From: Winogradskyella haliclonae
GTDB taxonomy: Bacteria; Bacteroidota; Bacteroidia; Flavobacteriales; Flavobacteriaceae
Direction of reading: 5' to 3'
DNA length: 42,461 nt
NCBI RefSeq assembly: GCF_014635865.1
Contig: NZ_BMDQ01000006.1
Location: forward strand, 1 to 42,461
Shown here one piece after another: positions 32,350-39,074 of the stretch (position 1 is the stretch's first letter; the number at the start of each line of letters is the position of its first letter). A model generated the notes under the pieces. The model had not been told where the DNA came from. It did no database searches and saw only the letters and a program-made list of their open reading frames with translations. A program made the translations under genes and the position numbers.

Positions 32350-33205
32350 AGACTACTTGCAACAGAAAGACTTGATACCGCAAACCTTAAATCGCTATCT
32401 AAGGGAGATAAATAAGTATATCTCCTTTATAGAATCTAAAGGTATTTCTATATACGCTATTGAGAAAAAGCACCTATTGAGCTATCTAAAATATGTAAGA
32501 GAACAACGTAATGCTTCTAATGGCGTCATCTACAAAGTGTTTACCATCATAAGGCATTATCATGCTTTTCTAAATCTAAGCTATGGCTGTTTTGATATTA
32601 CATTTTCGATTAAAATACGAGGTGCACATCCAAAACGCTTGCGTTATTTGTTTAATGAAGAACAACTGCAACAGCTTTGTGAAGATTACTTACATTATGT
32701 GAGATTATTTAAACCAACTAAAAATCATTTGGCCTATGATGCTGATTACAAAGGGTTATTACAGCGACGCTATATTGCTTTTAGTTTGGTAGTCTATCAA
32801 GGTCTAAAGCCTAAAGAGATTATTAAACTGGAAAAGCAGGATTTTGATTTTACTAAAGGTACAGTTCGTATTAAAAGTGCGTTAAAGTCAGCAGGGCGAA
32901 CTTTGCCATTAAATGTGTCTCAGATTGGTGTCTTGTTACAACATTTTAGTACTGAGACTACGATTATTACCAATCATTTGAAACAGTTTGAATACATCAA
33001 TAGTACGCTCAAATCTTTACATCCTAAATTTGAAAGTGTAACTCAGATTAGAGCTTCAGTCATAGGCAATTGGATCAAACAGCATGGGCTTAGAAAGGCA
33101 CAATACTTAGCTGGGCATCGTAAAATACTCAATACAGAAGAGTATCTCGAAAATGATTTTGAAGGGCTTAAAAATCAATTGGATGCCTTTCATCCTTTAG
33201 GGTAA
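32339..33205 (+). CDS. Second tyrosine recombinase-like protein with a partly lost active site
   Basis: A 288-residue relative of the preceding enzyme. The usual first Arg is Lys157 (GLKPKEIIKL). The HxxR box reads TQIR (Thr235, Arg238), so the His is lost. LAGHRK (His260) and a Tyr at 269 (NTEEYL) remain. The core-binding N-terminus is intact (TLNRYLREINKYISFIESKG). It overlaps the active recombinase gene by 11 bp. Such a protein can still bind one half-site and may act as a structural partner in a heteromeric synapse, as XerC/XerD-like pairs do, but that is inference. A terminator follows. Confidence 0.75.
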   Translation: MTFKDYLQQKDLIPQTLNRYLREINKYISFIESKGISIYAIEKKHLLSYLKYVREQRNASNGVIYKVFTIIRHYHAFLNLSYGCFDITFSIKIRGAHPKRLRYLFNEEQLQQLCEDYLHYVRLFKPTKNHLAYDADYKGLLQRRYIAFSLVVYQGLKPKEIIKLEKQDFDFTKGTVRIKSALKSAGRTLPLNVSQIGVLLQHFSTETTIITNHLKQFEYINSTLKSLHPKFESVTQIRASVIGNWIKQHGLRKAQYLAGHRKILNTEEYLENDFEGLKNQLDAFHPLG

Positions 33206-33544
33206 TAGGTTTACTGTGGTCTTTTAAATATTGAAGTCATTAAGGTTAAAAAACCTTTTAAAAACAGTTTTTTGCCTGTTTAGCAAAACATACTGTAATG
33301 CTATATTTGATTTATGAGTTTACTAAGAAAGCCCTTGTATAAAGCGATCAAAGTGTAACGAAACCAGATAAATCACGTCTAATATTATGAATTTGGCATA
33401 GTATTAGTATGTTAGGATAATACGTTCTTTTACATTGTATATTGGCATAAATTTAAATATCTTGTGACGGTTATTTGATGTTAAAGTTTTCAAAAGCGAT
33501 TCACTTTTAAGTGAATTTTTTTTGGAATTCACTTAAAAGTTAAT
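33206..33544 (+). other. Intergenic region: terminator and promoter-like elements, likely right end of the element
   Basis: Contains a terminator stem AAGGTT-AAAA-AACCTT (33242-33257) for the recombinase operon, a TATATTTG -7-like box at 33302-33309 and two TTGGCATA copies (near 33397 and 33444). It ends with a 15-bp perfect inverted repeat at 33503-33540 (ACTTTTAAGTGAATT / AATTCACTTAAAAGT) just before the next gene. No attachment core could be identified. Confidence 0.5.
33503..33540 (+). promoter_or_regulatory. 15-bp inverted repeat, candidate operator of the TAC module
   Basis: ACTTTTAAGTGAATT (33503-33517) and AATTCACTTAAAAGT (33526-33540) are exact reverse complements with an 8-base, T-rich centre. 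The second arm ends 4 bp before the toxin ATG. Toxin-antitoxin operons are usually repressed by their antitoxin at such a palindrome. Confidence 0.65.
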
Positions 33545-34081
33545 ATGTTTGTCCTCGAAAAGTTTTCTGATGAAGAAGAAAAAGTCGCTTTCTACACGGT
33601 AAGAAGTGATGAGGAATCAGAGTTTTCAGAGACAGAAGATTTTTTGATTAGGATGCGTCAAAGTGATTATGTGCAACAATTTCATGAATTAATGGAATTC
33701 ACTTTTGAGATTATCGGAAACCAGACTGGTGCTCATGAGGATTGGTTTAATAGATTTGAAAGAGTTGCAGAAGCTTTACCTCCTAAGAAAGATTGGAAAA
33801 CGAAACAACAAGCACATACCAATGAAATTAACTTCGACATCTTCAATAATAAAGTTAGGCTCTACTGCCTACGATTATCGGATTCAGTAGTCGTGCTGTT
33901 CAATGGTGGGGTAAAACTCACTACTGGCAGAGCTGAAGACGACCCAAATGTTAGCATTCACTTCAGACAAGCTAACACTTACGCACAACGTATTTATGAT
34001 GCCATAAGCGATGGAACGATTGACATCCAGCACAAATGTGTGGTAGGATATGATGGAAACGATAATAACATTTACATTTGA
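33545..34081 (+). CDS. HigB-like toxin of a toxin-antitoxin-chaperone module
   Basis: A 178-residue acidic protein. The C-terminal part, VRLYCLRLSDSVVVLFNGGV followed by HFRQANTYAQRIYDAI, has the shape of RelE/HigB-superfamily toxins (mRNA endonucleases that act on ribosomes); the N-terminal half is Glu-rich. The start is the ATG right after the inverted repeat, though an exact TAnnTTTG box (TATGTTTG at 33543) overlaps that codon. The HTH gene begins 3 bp after its stop. Family membership is inferred from a short sequence pattern plus the order toxin-HTH-SecB-like, so it is moderate. No unambiguous catalytic residue can be named. Confidence 0.55.
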   Translation: MFVLEKFSDEEEKVAFYTVRSDEESEFSETEDFLIRMRQSDYVQQFHELMEFTFEIIGNQTGAHEDWFNRFERVAEALPPKKDWKTKQQAHTNEINFDIFNNKVRLYCLRLSDSVVVLFNGGVKLTTGRAEDDPNVSIHFRQANTYAQRIYDAISDGTIDIQHKCVVGYDGNDNNIYI

Positions 34082-34084
34082 ATA

Positions 34085-34486
34085 ATGAGAAATAAGATTT
34101 TACAAGAAGTTTTAAACGAAATTCCAAAAGAGACAAAAATATTTGTGAGATTATACACAGATATCGTAACAAGAATAAACCAATTATTGGAAATGAAAGG
34201 TTTGTCTCAAAAGGATCTTGCTGAAAAGTTAGATAAAAGACCTTCAGAAGTCAACAAATGGTTAAAAGGTGAACACAATTTAACCTTAAGGTCGATTGCT
34301 AAAATGCAGTCGGCACTGGAATCTGATATCATAAATGTACCTTACACAACGGCTTTCGTTTCTAAAGATGCTAAAGAGTATTCTTTCAAGACTTCTGTAA
34401 CTGTTTATAGAAATCAAGACAAGAAAATTACATCTTTAGAAGACGAGGAAAAAGTCTATTCTGGTGAAGTGAAAATCTCAGCATAA
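34085..34486 (+). CDS. HigA-like HTH antitoxin with a chaperone-addiction-type C-terminal extension
   Basis: A 133-residue protein. A HTH_3 domain runs from about 25 to 85: IVTRINQLLEMKGLSQKDLA, then KLDKRPSEVNKWLKGEHNLT, then LRSIAKMQSALESDII. After it comes a further 45-residue tail (FVSKDAKEYSFKTSVTVYRN) of the kind that SecB-like chaperones bind in known TAC systems. The HTH should bind the inverted repeat at 33503. The 3-bp gap to the toxin and 12-bp gap to the next gene make one operon. Confidence 0.75.
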   Translation: MRNKILQEVLNEIPKETKIFVRLYTDIVTRINQLLEMKGLSQKDLAEKLDKRPSEVNKWLKGEHNLTLRSIAKMQSALESDIINVPYTTAFVSKDAKEYSFKTSVTVYRNQDKKITSLEDEEKVYSGEVKISA

Positions 34487-34498
34487 ACGAGGTCTATT

Positions 34499-34945
34499 AT
34501 GTCAGGTAAGTTCGATGCATCCTTATTAGAGATAAGGGATTTAAAAATTATCAAAGGAGAAATAAACGCACCCTTTGAATTTGATACAGAGTCTATCAAT
34601 AGTTATGCAACTGATTTGTCTTTTGATGCATTCATATCGAAAGAAAAGAAGATTGTTAAAACTGAAATAGGCTTTGATATTCAAACACAAAGTAGTGCTG
34701 ACCAAGAAGAGGCAATTGCTAAATTCGTATTGGTCTATTTATTCCATGTGGAGAACTTGGACTTGATTTTAGATTTTGAAGCTACAGATGATAAGGTAAA
34801 TATTAATGAGAGAAACCTTATGATGGCTATCGCCGCTATTTCATTTTCAACTTCAAGAGGAGTGTTAATGACAAGGCTTCAAGGAACAATTATGAAAGAC
34901 TATATTTTACCTATCATTGACCCTAAAGAAATTAACAGGAAATGA
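34499..34945 (+). CDS. SecB-like chaperone of the TAC module
   Basis: A 148-residue protein whose C-terminal part, AAISFSTSRGVLMTRLQGTI then DYILPIIDPKE, has the pattern of SecB (iaystlRGil..rlqgt..lPivnP in general form). The N-terminal part forms a beta sheet (YATDLSFDAFISKEKKIV, VKTEIGFDIQTQSSA). In TAC systems the SecB-like protein folds and protects the antitoxin, so loss of chaperone frees the toxin. The gene order (toxin, HTH antitoxin, SecB-like) is what supports the call. A terminator follows at 34973. Confidence 0.6.
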   Translation: MSGKFDASLLEIRDLKIIKGEINAPFEFDTESINSYATDLSFDAFISKEKKIVKTEIGFDIQTQSSADQEEAIAKFVLVYLFHVENLDLILDFEATDDKVNINERNLMMAIAAISFSTSRGVLMTRLQGTIMKDYILPIIDPKEINRK

Positions 34946-34972
34946 TATAAAATTTAAGACATAAATTAAACG

Positions 34973-35003
34973 AGCAACGATTTTTAATATCGTTGCTTTT
35001 TTT
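34973..35003 (+). terminator. Terminator of the TAC operon
   Basis: AGCAACGAT / ATCGTTGCT is a perfect 9-bp stem with an AT-rich loop, followed by TTTTTTTG. It lies about 28 bp after the SecB-like gene. Confidence 0.85.
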
Positions 35004-35087
35004 GTTTATTTGAAATCTTAGACGTTCTTTTAAAATACTGAAAATAAATTACTTAGGAGTTAACATCACTTAAATTTACCAACTCAA

Positions 35088-36344
35088 GTGACTTTAAATG
35101 GTGGAAATATTCAGTACATTTATGATGCGACTGGTGTTAAACAAAAAAAGATAGTGAGTAACGGTACCACGACATACTATGCAGGCAACTATATCTACGA
35201 AGGCAGTGCCCTTAAGTTCTTCTCGCACCCAGAAGGTTATATAGAGCCTAATGGCAGTAACTTTGATTATGTATACCAATACAAGGACCATTTAGGGAAC
35301 ATACGTCTAGCTTACTCAGACGCCAACAATAACGGTAGTGTTAATAGCTCAGAAATCAAAGAAGAAAACAACTACTATCCTTTTGGCTTAAAACATAAAG
35401 GGTATAATAATGTGGTGAATGGCACCGACCATCCGTATGGGTACAATGGTATTGAAGAAACGGAAGAACTTGGATTAAATGTCTTAGAGATGGATATGAG
35501 ACAGTTTGACCCAGCAATTGCTCGTTGGACAGCAATAGACCCTATTACACATTTTGAGTATTCACCTTACCAAGCTTTTGATAATAATCCAGCATTTTGG
35601 GCAGACCCGAGTGGTGCAGATTCTGAGGGCATTCGCCTTCAAGACTCAGACGGGAATTGGCACACGATTAGTCAATCCGCTGGAGTAAGAGTATATACAG
35701 CATCAGATGAAGAAGAATGTCCAAGTTGTGAAACGGAGGAAGATTGGAAAGCTTACTATTCACAAGCTGAAAATACGGCAGCGATGCTTGGGGAAGATGC
35801 TTGGGGGTATGGTGAAAGATTAACAAGGTCGCGTGATGAAGACGGACATACTTTATTTTATTTAGATGGAGAATTACAAGATTTAAGAAAATACGATAAC
35901 AAAGCTGAAGCAATTTTTTCTGTAGTTGACGTAAATTTATTCTTAATTAATACCTCTGTTAGTATATTAAAATATTTTTCTTTTTCAGATGATGTCGGTA
36001 GAAGCAGTAAAGTTTTAGGGTCATCTGTAGATGATTTTGTTAAAATGCTTAAGCCTTTAGATGATTTAGATTCTGCAAGAACTTTATATAGAGGGACGAC
36101 AGGAAGCGAAAAAGGAGCTGCTACAATGTTTTTAACAGATAACTCGCAAGTAGCTGCTACATATGTGAAAAATGGAGGTAGTGTTATGTCATTTAGAATT
36201 TCTGACTTTGCTATCAAAAAATTAGAAATGTTAGGTAATTTAGCGCAGAAAACTGGTATGCATGGGCAAACAGGTGCTATAAATACAGAGTATATGTTCT
36301 CTGGAAAAAATCTGATAGAAGCATTAATGAAAATAGGTAAATAA
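35088..36344 (+). CDS. Orphan RHS core fragment with an ADP-ribosyltransferase-like tip
   Basis: RHS homology to the left-end gene already begins near 35064 (HLNLPTQVTLNGG matches HLNLPTSVSINGN). A stop lies immediately before it, so the 5' part is absent; the only start in frame is a GTG at 35088. The core (YQYKDHLGNIRLAYSD, NNYYPFGLKHKGYNN) is intact, but the peptide after it differs completely. The tip has LYRGTTG near residue 331 and MFLTDNSQVAATYVKNGG, then VMSFRISDFA, similar to the Arg and Thr/Ser strand pattern of ADP-ribosyltransferase toxins. No catalytic Glu can be assigned. Such orphan tips are thought to be swapped into the main RHS gene by recombination. The next gene starts on the base after its stop. 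Confidence 0.75.
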   Translation: MTLNGGNIQYIYDATGVKQKKIVSNGTTTYYAGNYIYEGSALKFFSHPEGYIEPNGSNFDYVYQYKDHLGNIRLAYSDANNNGSVNSSEIKEENNYYPFGLKHKGYNNVVNGTDHPYGYNGIEETEELGLNVLEMDMRQFDPAIARWTAIDPITHFEYSPYQAFDNNPAFWADPSGADSEGIRLQDSDGNWHTISQSAGVRVYTASDEEECPSCETEEDWKAYYSQAENTAAMLGEDAWGYGERLTRSRDEDGHTLFYLDGELQDLRKYDNKAEAIFSVVDVNLFLINTSVSILKYFSFSDDVGRSSKVLGSSVDDFVKMLKPLDDLDSARTLYRGTTGSEKGAATMFLTDNSQVAATYVKNGGSVMSFRISDFAIKKLEMLGNLAQKTGMHGQTGAINTEYMFSGKNLIEALMKIGK

Positions 36345-36635
36345 ATGAAAGATTATTGTTGTCAAAAATTTAAATTTTATTCAACAGGGAATTCAGAACT
36401 AGGCTTAAATATTAGAATAATTAAGCCTAGTGAAGAAATGAATAATGAATCCTTAAGAAGAGGATTCCCAATTGAAAATAACAAATTATTATTTATAATG
36501 ACCGAAGGTTATAAAAATAGATTGGATAATAATGTAAAGCATATATTTATCAATAATTGCCCTTTTTGTGGTACAGATTTGAAAAGTTTCTATAATGATG
36601 GAGAATTTATAAATGAAGATAATCATGATTGGTAA
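36345..36635 (+). CDS. Zinc-ribbon candidate immunity protein
   Basis: A 96-residue cytoplasmic protein. CPFCGTDLKSFY near residues 72-83 is half of a zinc ribbon; Cys5 and Cys6 (DYCCQKF) could supply the other ligands. The start codon follows the RHS stop directly (TAA-ATG), the tightest spacing in the cassette, so it is the most likely cognate immunity gene of the ART-like tip. A cytoplasmic immunity protein fits a toxin that modifies a cytoplasmic target. The role is inferred from position. Confidence 0.65.
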   Translation: MKDYCCQKFKFYSTGNSELGLNIRIIKPSEEMNNESLRRGFPIENNKLLFIMTEGYKNRLDNNVKHIFINNCPFCGTDLKSFYNDGEFINEDNHDW

Positions 36636-37005
36636 TAAGAGTAGTTCTTTATTAATTGTCTTCTTTATTTTGGCTATAAGTTGTGCCAATGATTCAAAAA
36701 AGAATATAGGACATGGGAATTTTAAACTTATTAGAAGTGACTCAACTTTTGATGTACTGACTAGAGACTCAAATTCTCAAATTAGAGTTTTTAATAATTC
36801 GAACATACCTAAACAATTTTATAGTATCAATTGGACTTCTTGGAGAACCTATAATCAAATTATGATAAATCCAAAAAATAAATATGATTCTATAAAATTT
36901 AAAGTTGAAATAGATAGCATTATTAGTGATACTTTTTATGAATCTATATATAATAATAAAAATAACTTACGAACAATTAGGAAATTAATAAAATTTGAAA
37001 ACTAA
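36625..37005 (+). CDS. Small lipoprotein of the RHS cassette
   Basis: About 126 residues with a lipoprotein signal: MIGNKSSSLLIVFFILAISC, Cys near residue 20. The ATG at 36625 is preferred; an in-frame start at 36613 adds four residues. The mature part is hydrophilic (FKLIRSDSTFDVL, INWTSWRTYNQIMIN) and unknown to me. It overlaps the zinc-ribbon gene by 11 bp and ends before repeat copy 3. It may be a second immunity protein or an unrelated orphan. Confidence 0.6.
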   Translation: MIGNKSSSLLIVFFILAISCANDSKKNIGHGNFKLIRSDSTFDVLTRDSNSQIRVFNNSNIPKQFYSINWTSWRTYNQIMINPKNKYDSIKFKVEIDSIISDTFYESIYNNKNNLRTIRKLIKFEN

Positions 37006-37030
37006 ATCTGATAGTGTACTGAACTGGCTT

Positions 37031-37110
37031 GCTACGTTCAAATCACTTTTAAAATAACCTATCCCTTAATGGGAATTAATATAGAAACGCTCGTAACTAC
37101 GGGCGTTTTT
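37031..37110 (+). repeat. RHS-flank dispersed repeat, copy 3, ending in a terminator hairpin
   Basis: GCTACGTTCAAATCACTTTT, the TCCC..GGGA mini-hairpin, ATTAATATAGAAACGCTCGT and the closing stem AACGCTCGT / ACGGGCGTT with Ts after it. It follows the lipoprotein gene of the right RHS cassette and should end its transcript. Confidence 0.8.
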
Positions 37111-37208
37111 GTTTTTACTTAATTTAGTGACATGAAGGAAGAGAACTATATATCAACTTACACTAAAAAAAAATACTTTTACTGTATTATTTATTCTTAT
37201 GTTTATTT

Positions 37209-37346
37209 ATGAATCTTTCAGAATCTGATTTAACTTTTCCATTAGTAATCCTCATTTTCGTTATTGCTATTATCATTGCTTATATCTTGTCCTACTTTAG
37301 AACTAATGATAATGATAGTGACGATATATCGGATTTATTTGATTGA
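37209..37346 (+). CDS. 45-residue single-span membrane protein
   Basis: ATG at 37209 to TGA at 37344. The sequence has one strongly hydrophobic segment (PLVILIFVIAIIIAYILSYF) followed by an acidic tail (NDNDSDDISDLFD). It is flanked by repeat copies on both sides (37031 and 37361), just like larger cassette genes, which supports it as a real, perhaps reduced, cassette. The function is unknown. Confidence 0.45.
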   Translation: MNLSESDLTFPLVILIFVIAIIIAYILSYFRTNDNDSDDISDLFD

Positions 37347-37360
37347 TTAATAACTGCGGT

Positions 37361-37410
37361 GCTAAGTCCAATGTACTTTTAAAATAAACTGTATCATTTA
37401 AGGAAATAGT
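37361..37410 (+). repeat. RHS-flank dispersed repeat, degenerate copy
   Basis: GCTAAGTCCAATGTACTTTT matches the start of the repeat, followed by a decayed mini-hairpin. The terminal stem is not recognisable. Confidence 0.55.
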
Positions 37411-37453
37411 AAATCTAGTAGTTGTAGGTTTTTAAAATTAAGATTTGAGAAAT

Positions 37454-38116
37454 ATGAAAAGAAAATCTTTAATCACAATATTCATAATTTTAACTTTAGC
37501 ATTCTTTTGTTTCAAGGCAATCAAATTATTTGGTAGCCTAACAGATAAAAAAATAAATTATGAAGTTCCTGAGGACCATAAATCTTTATTTGTAGATAGT
37601 CTTGAGATTAAACATTATTCTTCTATTTCTGACAAAGAATTAAATACTATATCATCTCATTTATATGAAAACAACAGTTTTGGCATAATCGTTTTTAAAA
37701 GAGCTTTTATTCAAAACGATATTATTTCAAAAATAAGTATAATAAATGAACGTAAAAATGAAGATAAAGGGCGTGTCTACACAGGCTCAATATTCACTGA
37801 TGGATTTGGGTATTCATTTGAAGATAGAGGGGATTTAAATAATATAAATATATACATTGAAAATTTCGATAAATCTTTTTTGATAGAACAAACAGATGAA
37901 AAACTGTATTTATCATTTATTTTGAATAAAAATTTGTCTATTGAATATAATAACAGCGGAGAAATTGATCTGAATACAAAAAAACAACTATTTAACTCTA
38001 ATGGTTATAATGAATTAATGATTTTAAAACGAAATAACTACTTATATTTTATATACTTAAGACCTTTTAAAGAAGGCTTAAAAGGACATTTATTATTAGA
38101 TAAGTTAGTAGGGTGA
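37454..38116 (+). CDS. Membrane-anchored hypothetical protein of the RHS flank
   Basis: About 220 residues. The start MKRKSLITIFIILTLAFFCF gives an N-terminal transmembrane anchor; the preceding in-frame TTG at 37445 is less likely. The rest is hydrophilic and beta-rich (FGIIVFKRAFIQNDIISK, LYLSFILNKNLSIEYN). No family is recognised. It is closed by repeat copy 4 and is probably an independent immunity-like cassette. Confidence 0.6.
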   Translation: MKRKSLITIFIILTLAFFCFKAIKLFGSLTDKKINYEVPEDHKSLFVDSLEIKHYSSISDKELNTISSHLYENNSFGIIVFKRAFIQNDIISKISIINERKNEDKGRVYTGSIFTDGFGYSFEDRGDLNNINIYIENFDKSFLIEQTDEKLYLSFILNKNLSIEYNNSGEIDLNTKKQLFNSNGYNELMILKRNNYLYFIYLRPFKEGLKGHLLLDKLVG

Positions 38117-38481
38117 TGTAGGTAATGCTCTTCTAAGTCCAAAGCACTTTTGAACTAACGTGTCCCAGATAAGGGAATTGATATTGAAACGCTTGTAATA
38201 ACTACGGGCGTTTTTGTTGCAATTGCACTAACCAAAAATCAAAGAACAATTAGAAAATGCTATTTATCATCGGTATCTAATATTTTGAACTCATAAAGTG
38301 TCATAATTATACAGAATAATAATAATTAACTGAATTTCATATAATTGAAAAGATTTTGTAACTTTAAATTGCTATTCTAAATTACTACCTCCCCTTCATT
38401 ATTTTTTAACTAAAAAGTTAAGCATATAAATCGTGCTTTATGATTATTATATGGAGAAACTAATATTTTAAATAATAAACT
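38117..38481 (+). other. Intergenic region with repeat copy 4
   Basis: Apart from the repeat (38134-38215), it holds an AT-rich leader for the next operon. A small stem TTAACT-AAAA-AGTTAA lies near 38406-38421. No gene seen. Confidence 0.5.
38134..38215 (+). repeat. RHS-flank dispersed repeat, copy 4, ending in a terminator hairpin
   Basis: AAGTCCAAAGCACTTTTGAA, the mini-hairpin TCCCAGATAAGGGA, GAAACGCTTGTAATAACTAC and GGGCGTTTTTG. It is positioned just after the 37454 gene and has the same orientation as the other copies. Confidence 0.75.
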
Positions 38482-39054
38482 ATGACAAAAGTAAGGTTAG
38501 AATTCGATGAGATTAAAATTTACAGACCAAAAAAAAGATGGAAATTATACTTTATTGTTTTAGCGGAACATCCTACAGAAAAAGACAAATGGATTGTAAG
38601 CACTATTCCGCAAAAACCATTTAAACTATCTAAGCGACACGAAAACTCATATCAATTTGACACTGATCAAGAAGGGTCTGAAGGTCTATTTGTTTTAAGT
38701 AGAAATTTACCAAAGGATAGAGAGCTTAATGTACATGTGTACTTAAGGCACACTAGAAAATCTTTAAGGGATTTTGGGGAAATCTTAAAAGATATTGAAA
38801 AAGGTGTCGGGAAGGATGCATTTGGTATTGTAGAAGACATAGTCGGAACCACTGCTACACCTTGGTTAAAAGTCGCAAAAAAGGCTGTGCCACTTATAGG
38901 AAAACTTATATCGAAAATACCCGATAGAGATTTTGGTTTTTTGAGTGCATTTGAAAGGTTTGGAGAAGAATTTGAGGACGAGTATGAGATTGACCGAGAG
39001 AAAGATTTTACGGGTGATGCTTCATTAGTATATAGTTGGTCCCTTGACGAATGA
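38482..39054 (+). CDS. Hypothetical cytoplasmic protein, first gene of a four-gene cassette
   Basis: A 190-residue protein without a signal peptide. The first 85 residues look like a beta sandwich (VRLEFDEIKIYRPKKRWKLY, ELNVHVYLRHT). They are followed by an amphipathic, hydrophobic helical region (VGKDAFGIVEDIVGTTATPW, KKAVPLIGKLISKI) and an acidic tail ending in DASLVYSWSLDE. A beta domain joined to an amphipathic hairpin recalls membrane-inserting effectors, but I cannot assign a family. The metallopeptidase frame begins at its stop codon (4-bp overlap if the ATG at 39051 is used). Confidence 0.6.
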   Translation: MTKVRLEFDEIKIYRPKKRWKLYFIVLAEHPTEKDKWIVSTIPQKPFKLSKRHENSYQFDTDQEGSEGLFVLSRNLPKDRELNVHVYLRHTRKSLRDFGEILKDIEKGVGKDAFGIVEDIVGTTATPWLKVAKKAVPLIGKLISKIPDRDFGFLSAFERFGEEFEDEYEIDREKDFTGDASLVYSWSLDE

Positions 39055-39074
39055 ATTCTCCAATAAAATTACAG

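Larger units (their letters stand above)
37006..37453 (+). other. Intergenic region with repeat copies and a small ORF
   Basis: It holds repeat copy 3, a degenerate copy, the TTTTTACTTAATTTAGTGA motif ahead of an ATG at 37133 (a short remnant, 22 codons) and one small membrane ORF at 37209-37346. These look like scars of decayed cassettes. Confidence 0.5.

Noticed and set aside
31441..33205. A classic three-recombinase RIT element
   Set aside because: Only two recombinase-like genes are present; the first gene of the operon is helicase-like, not a recombinase.
33543..33550. TATGTTTG as the promoter of the TAC operon
   Set aside because: It matches TAnnTTTG and has TTTG 18 bp upstream, but it overlaps the toxin ATG at 33545. 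The residues after that ATG look like real coding sequence, so transcription probably begins earlier.
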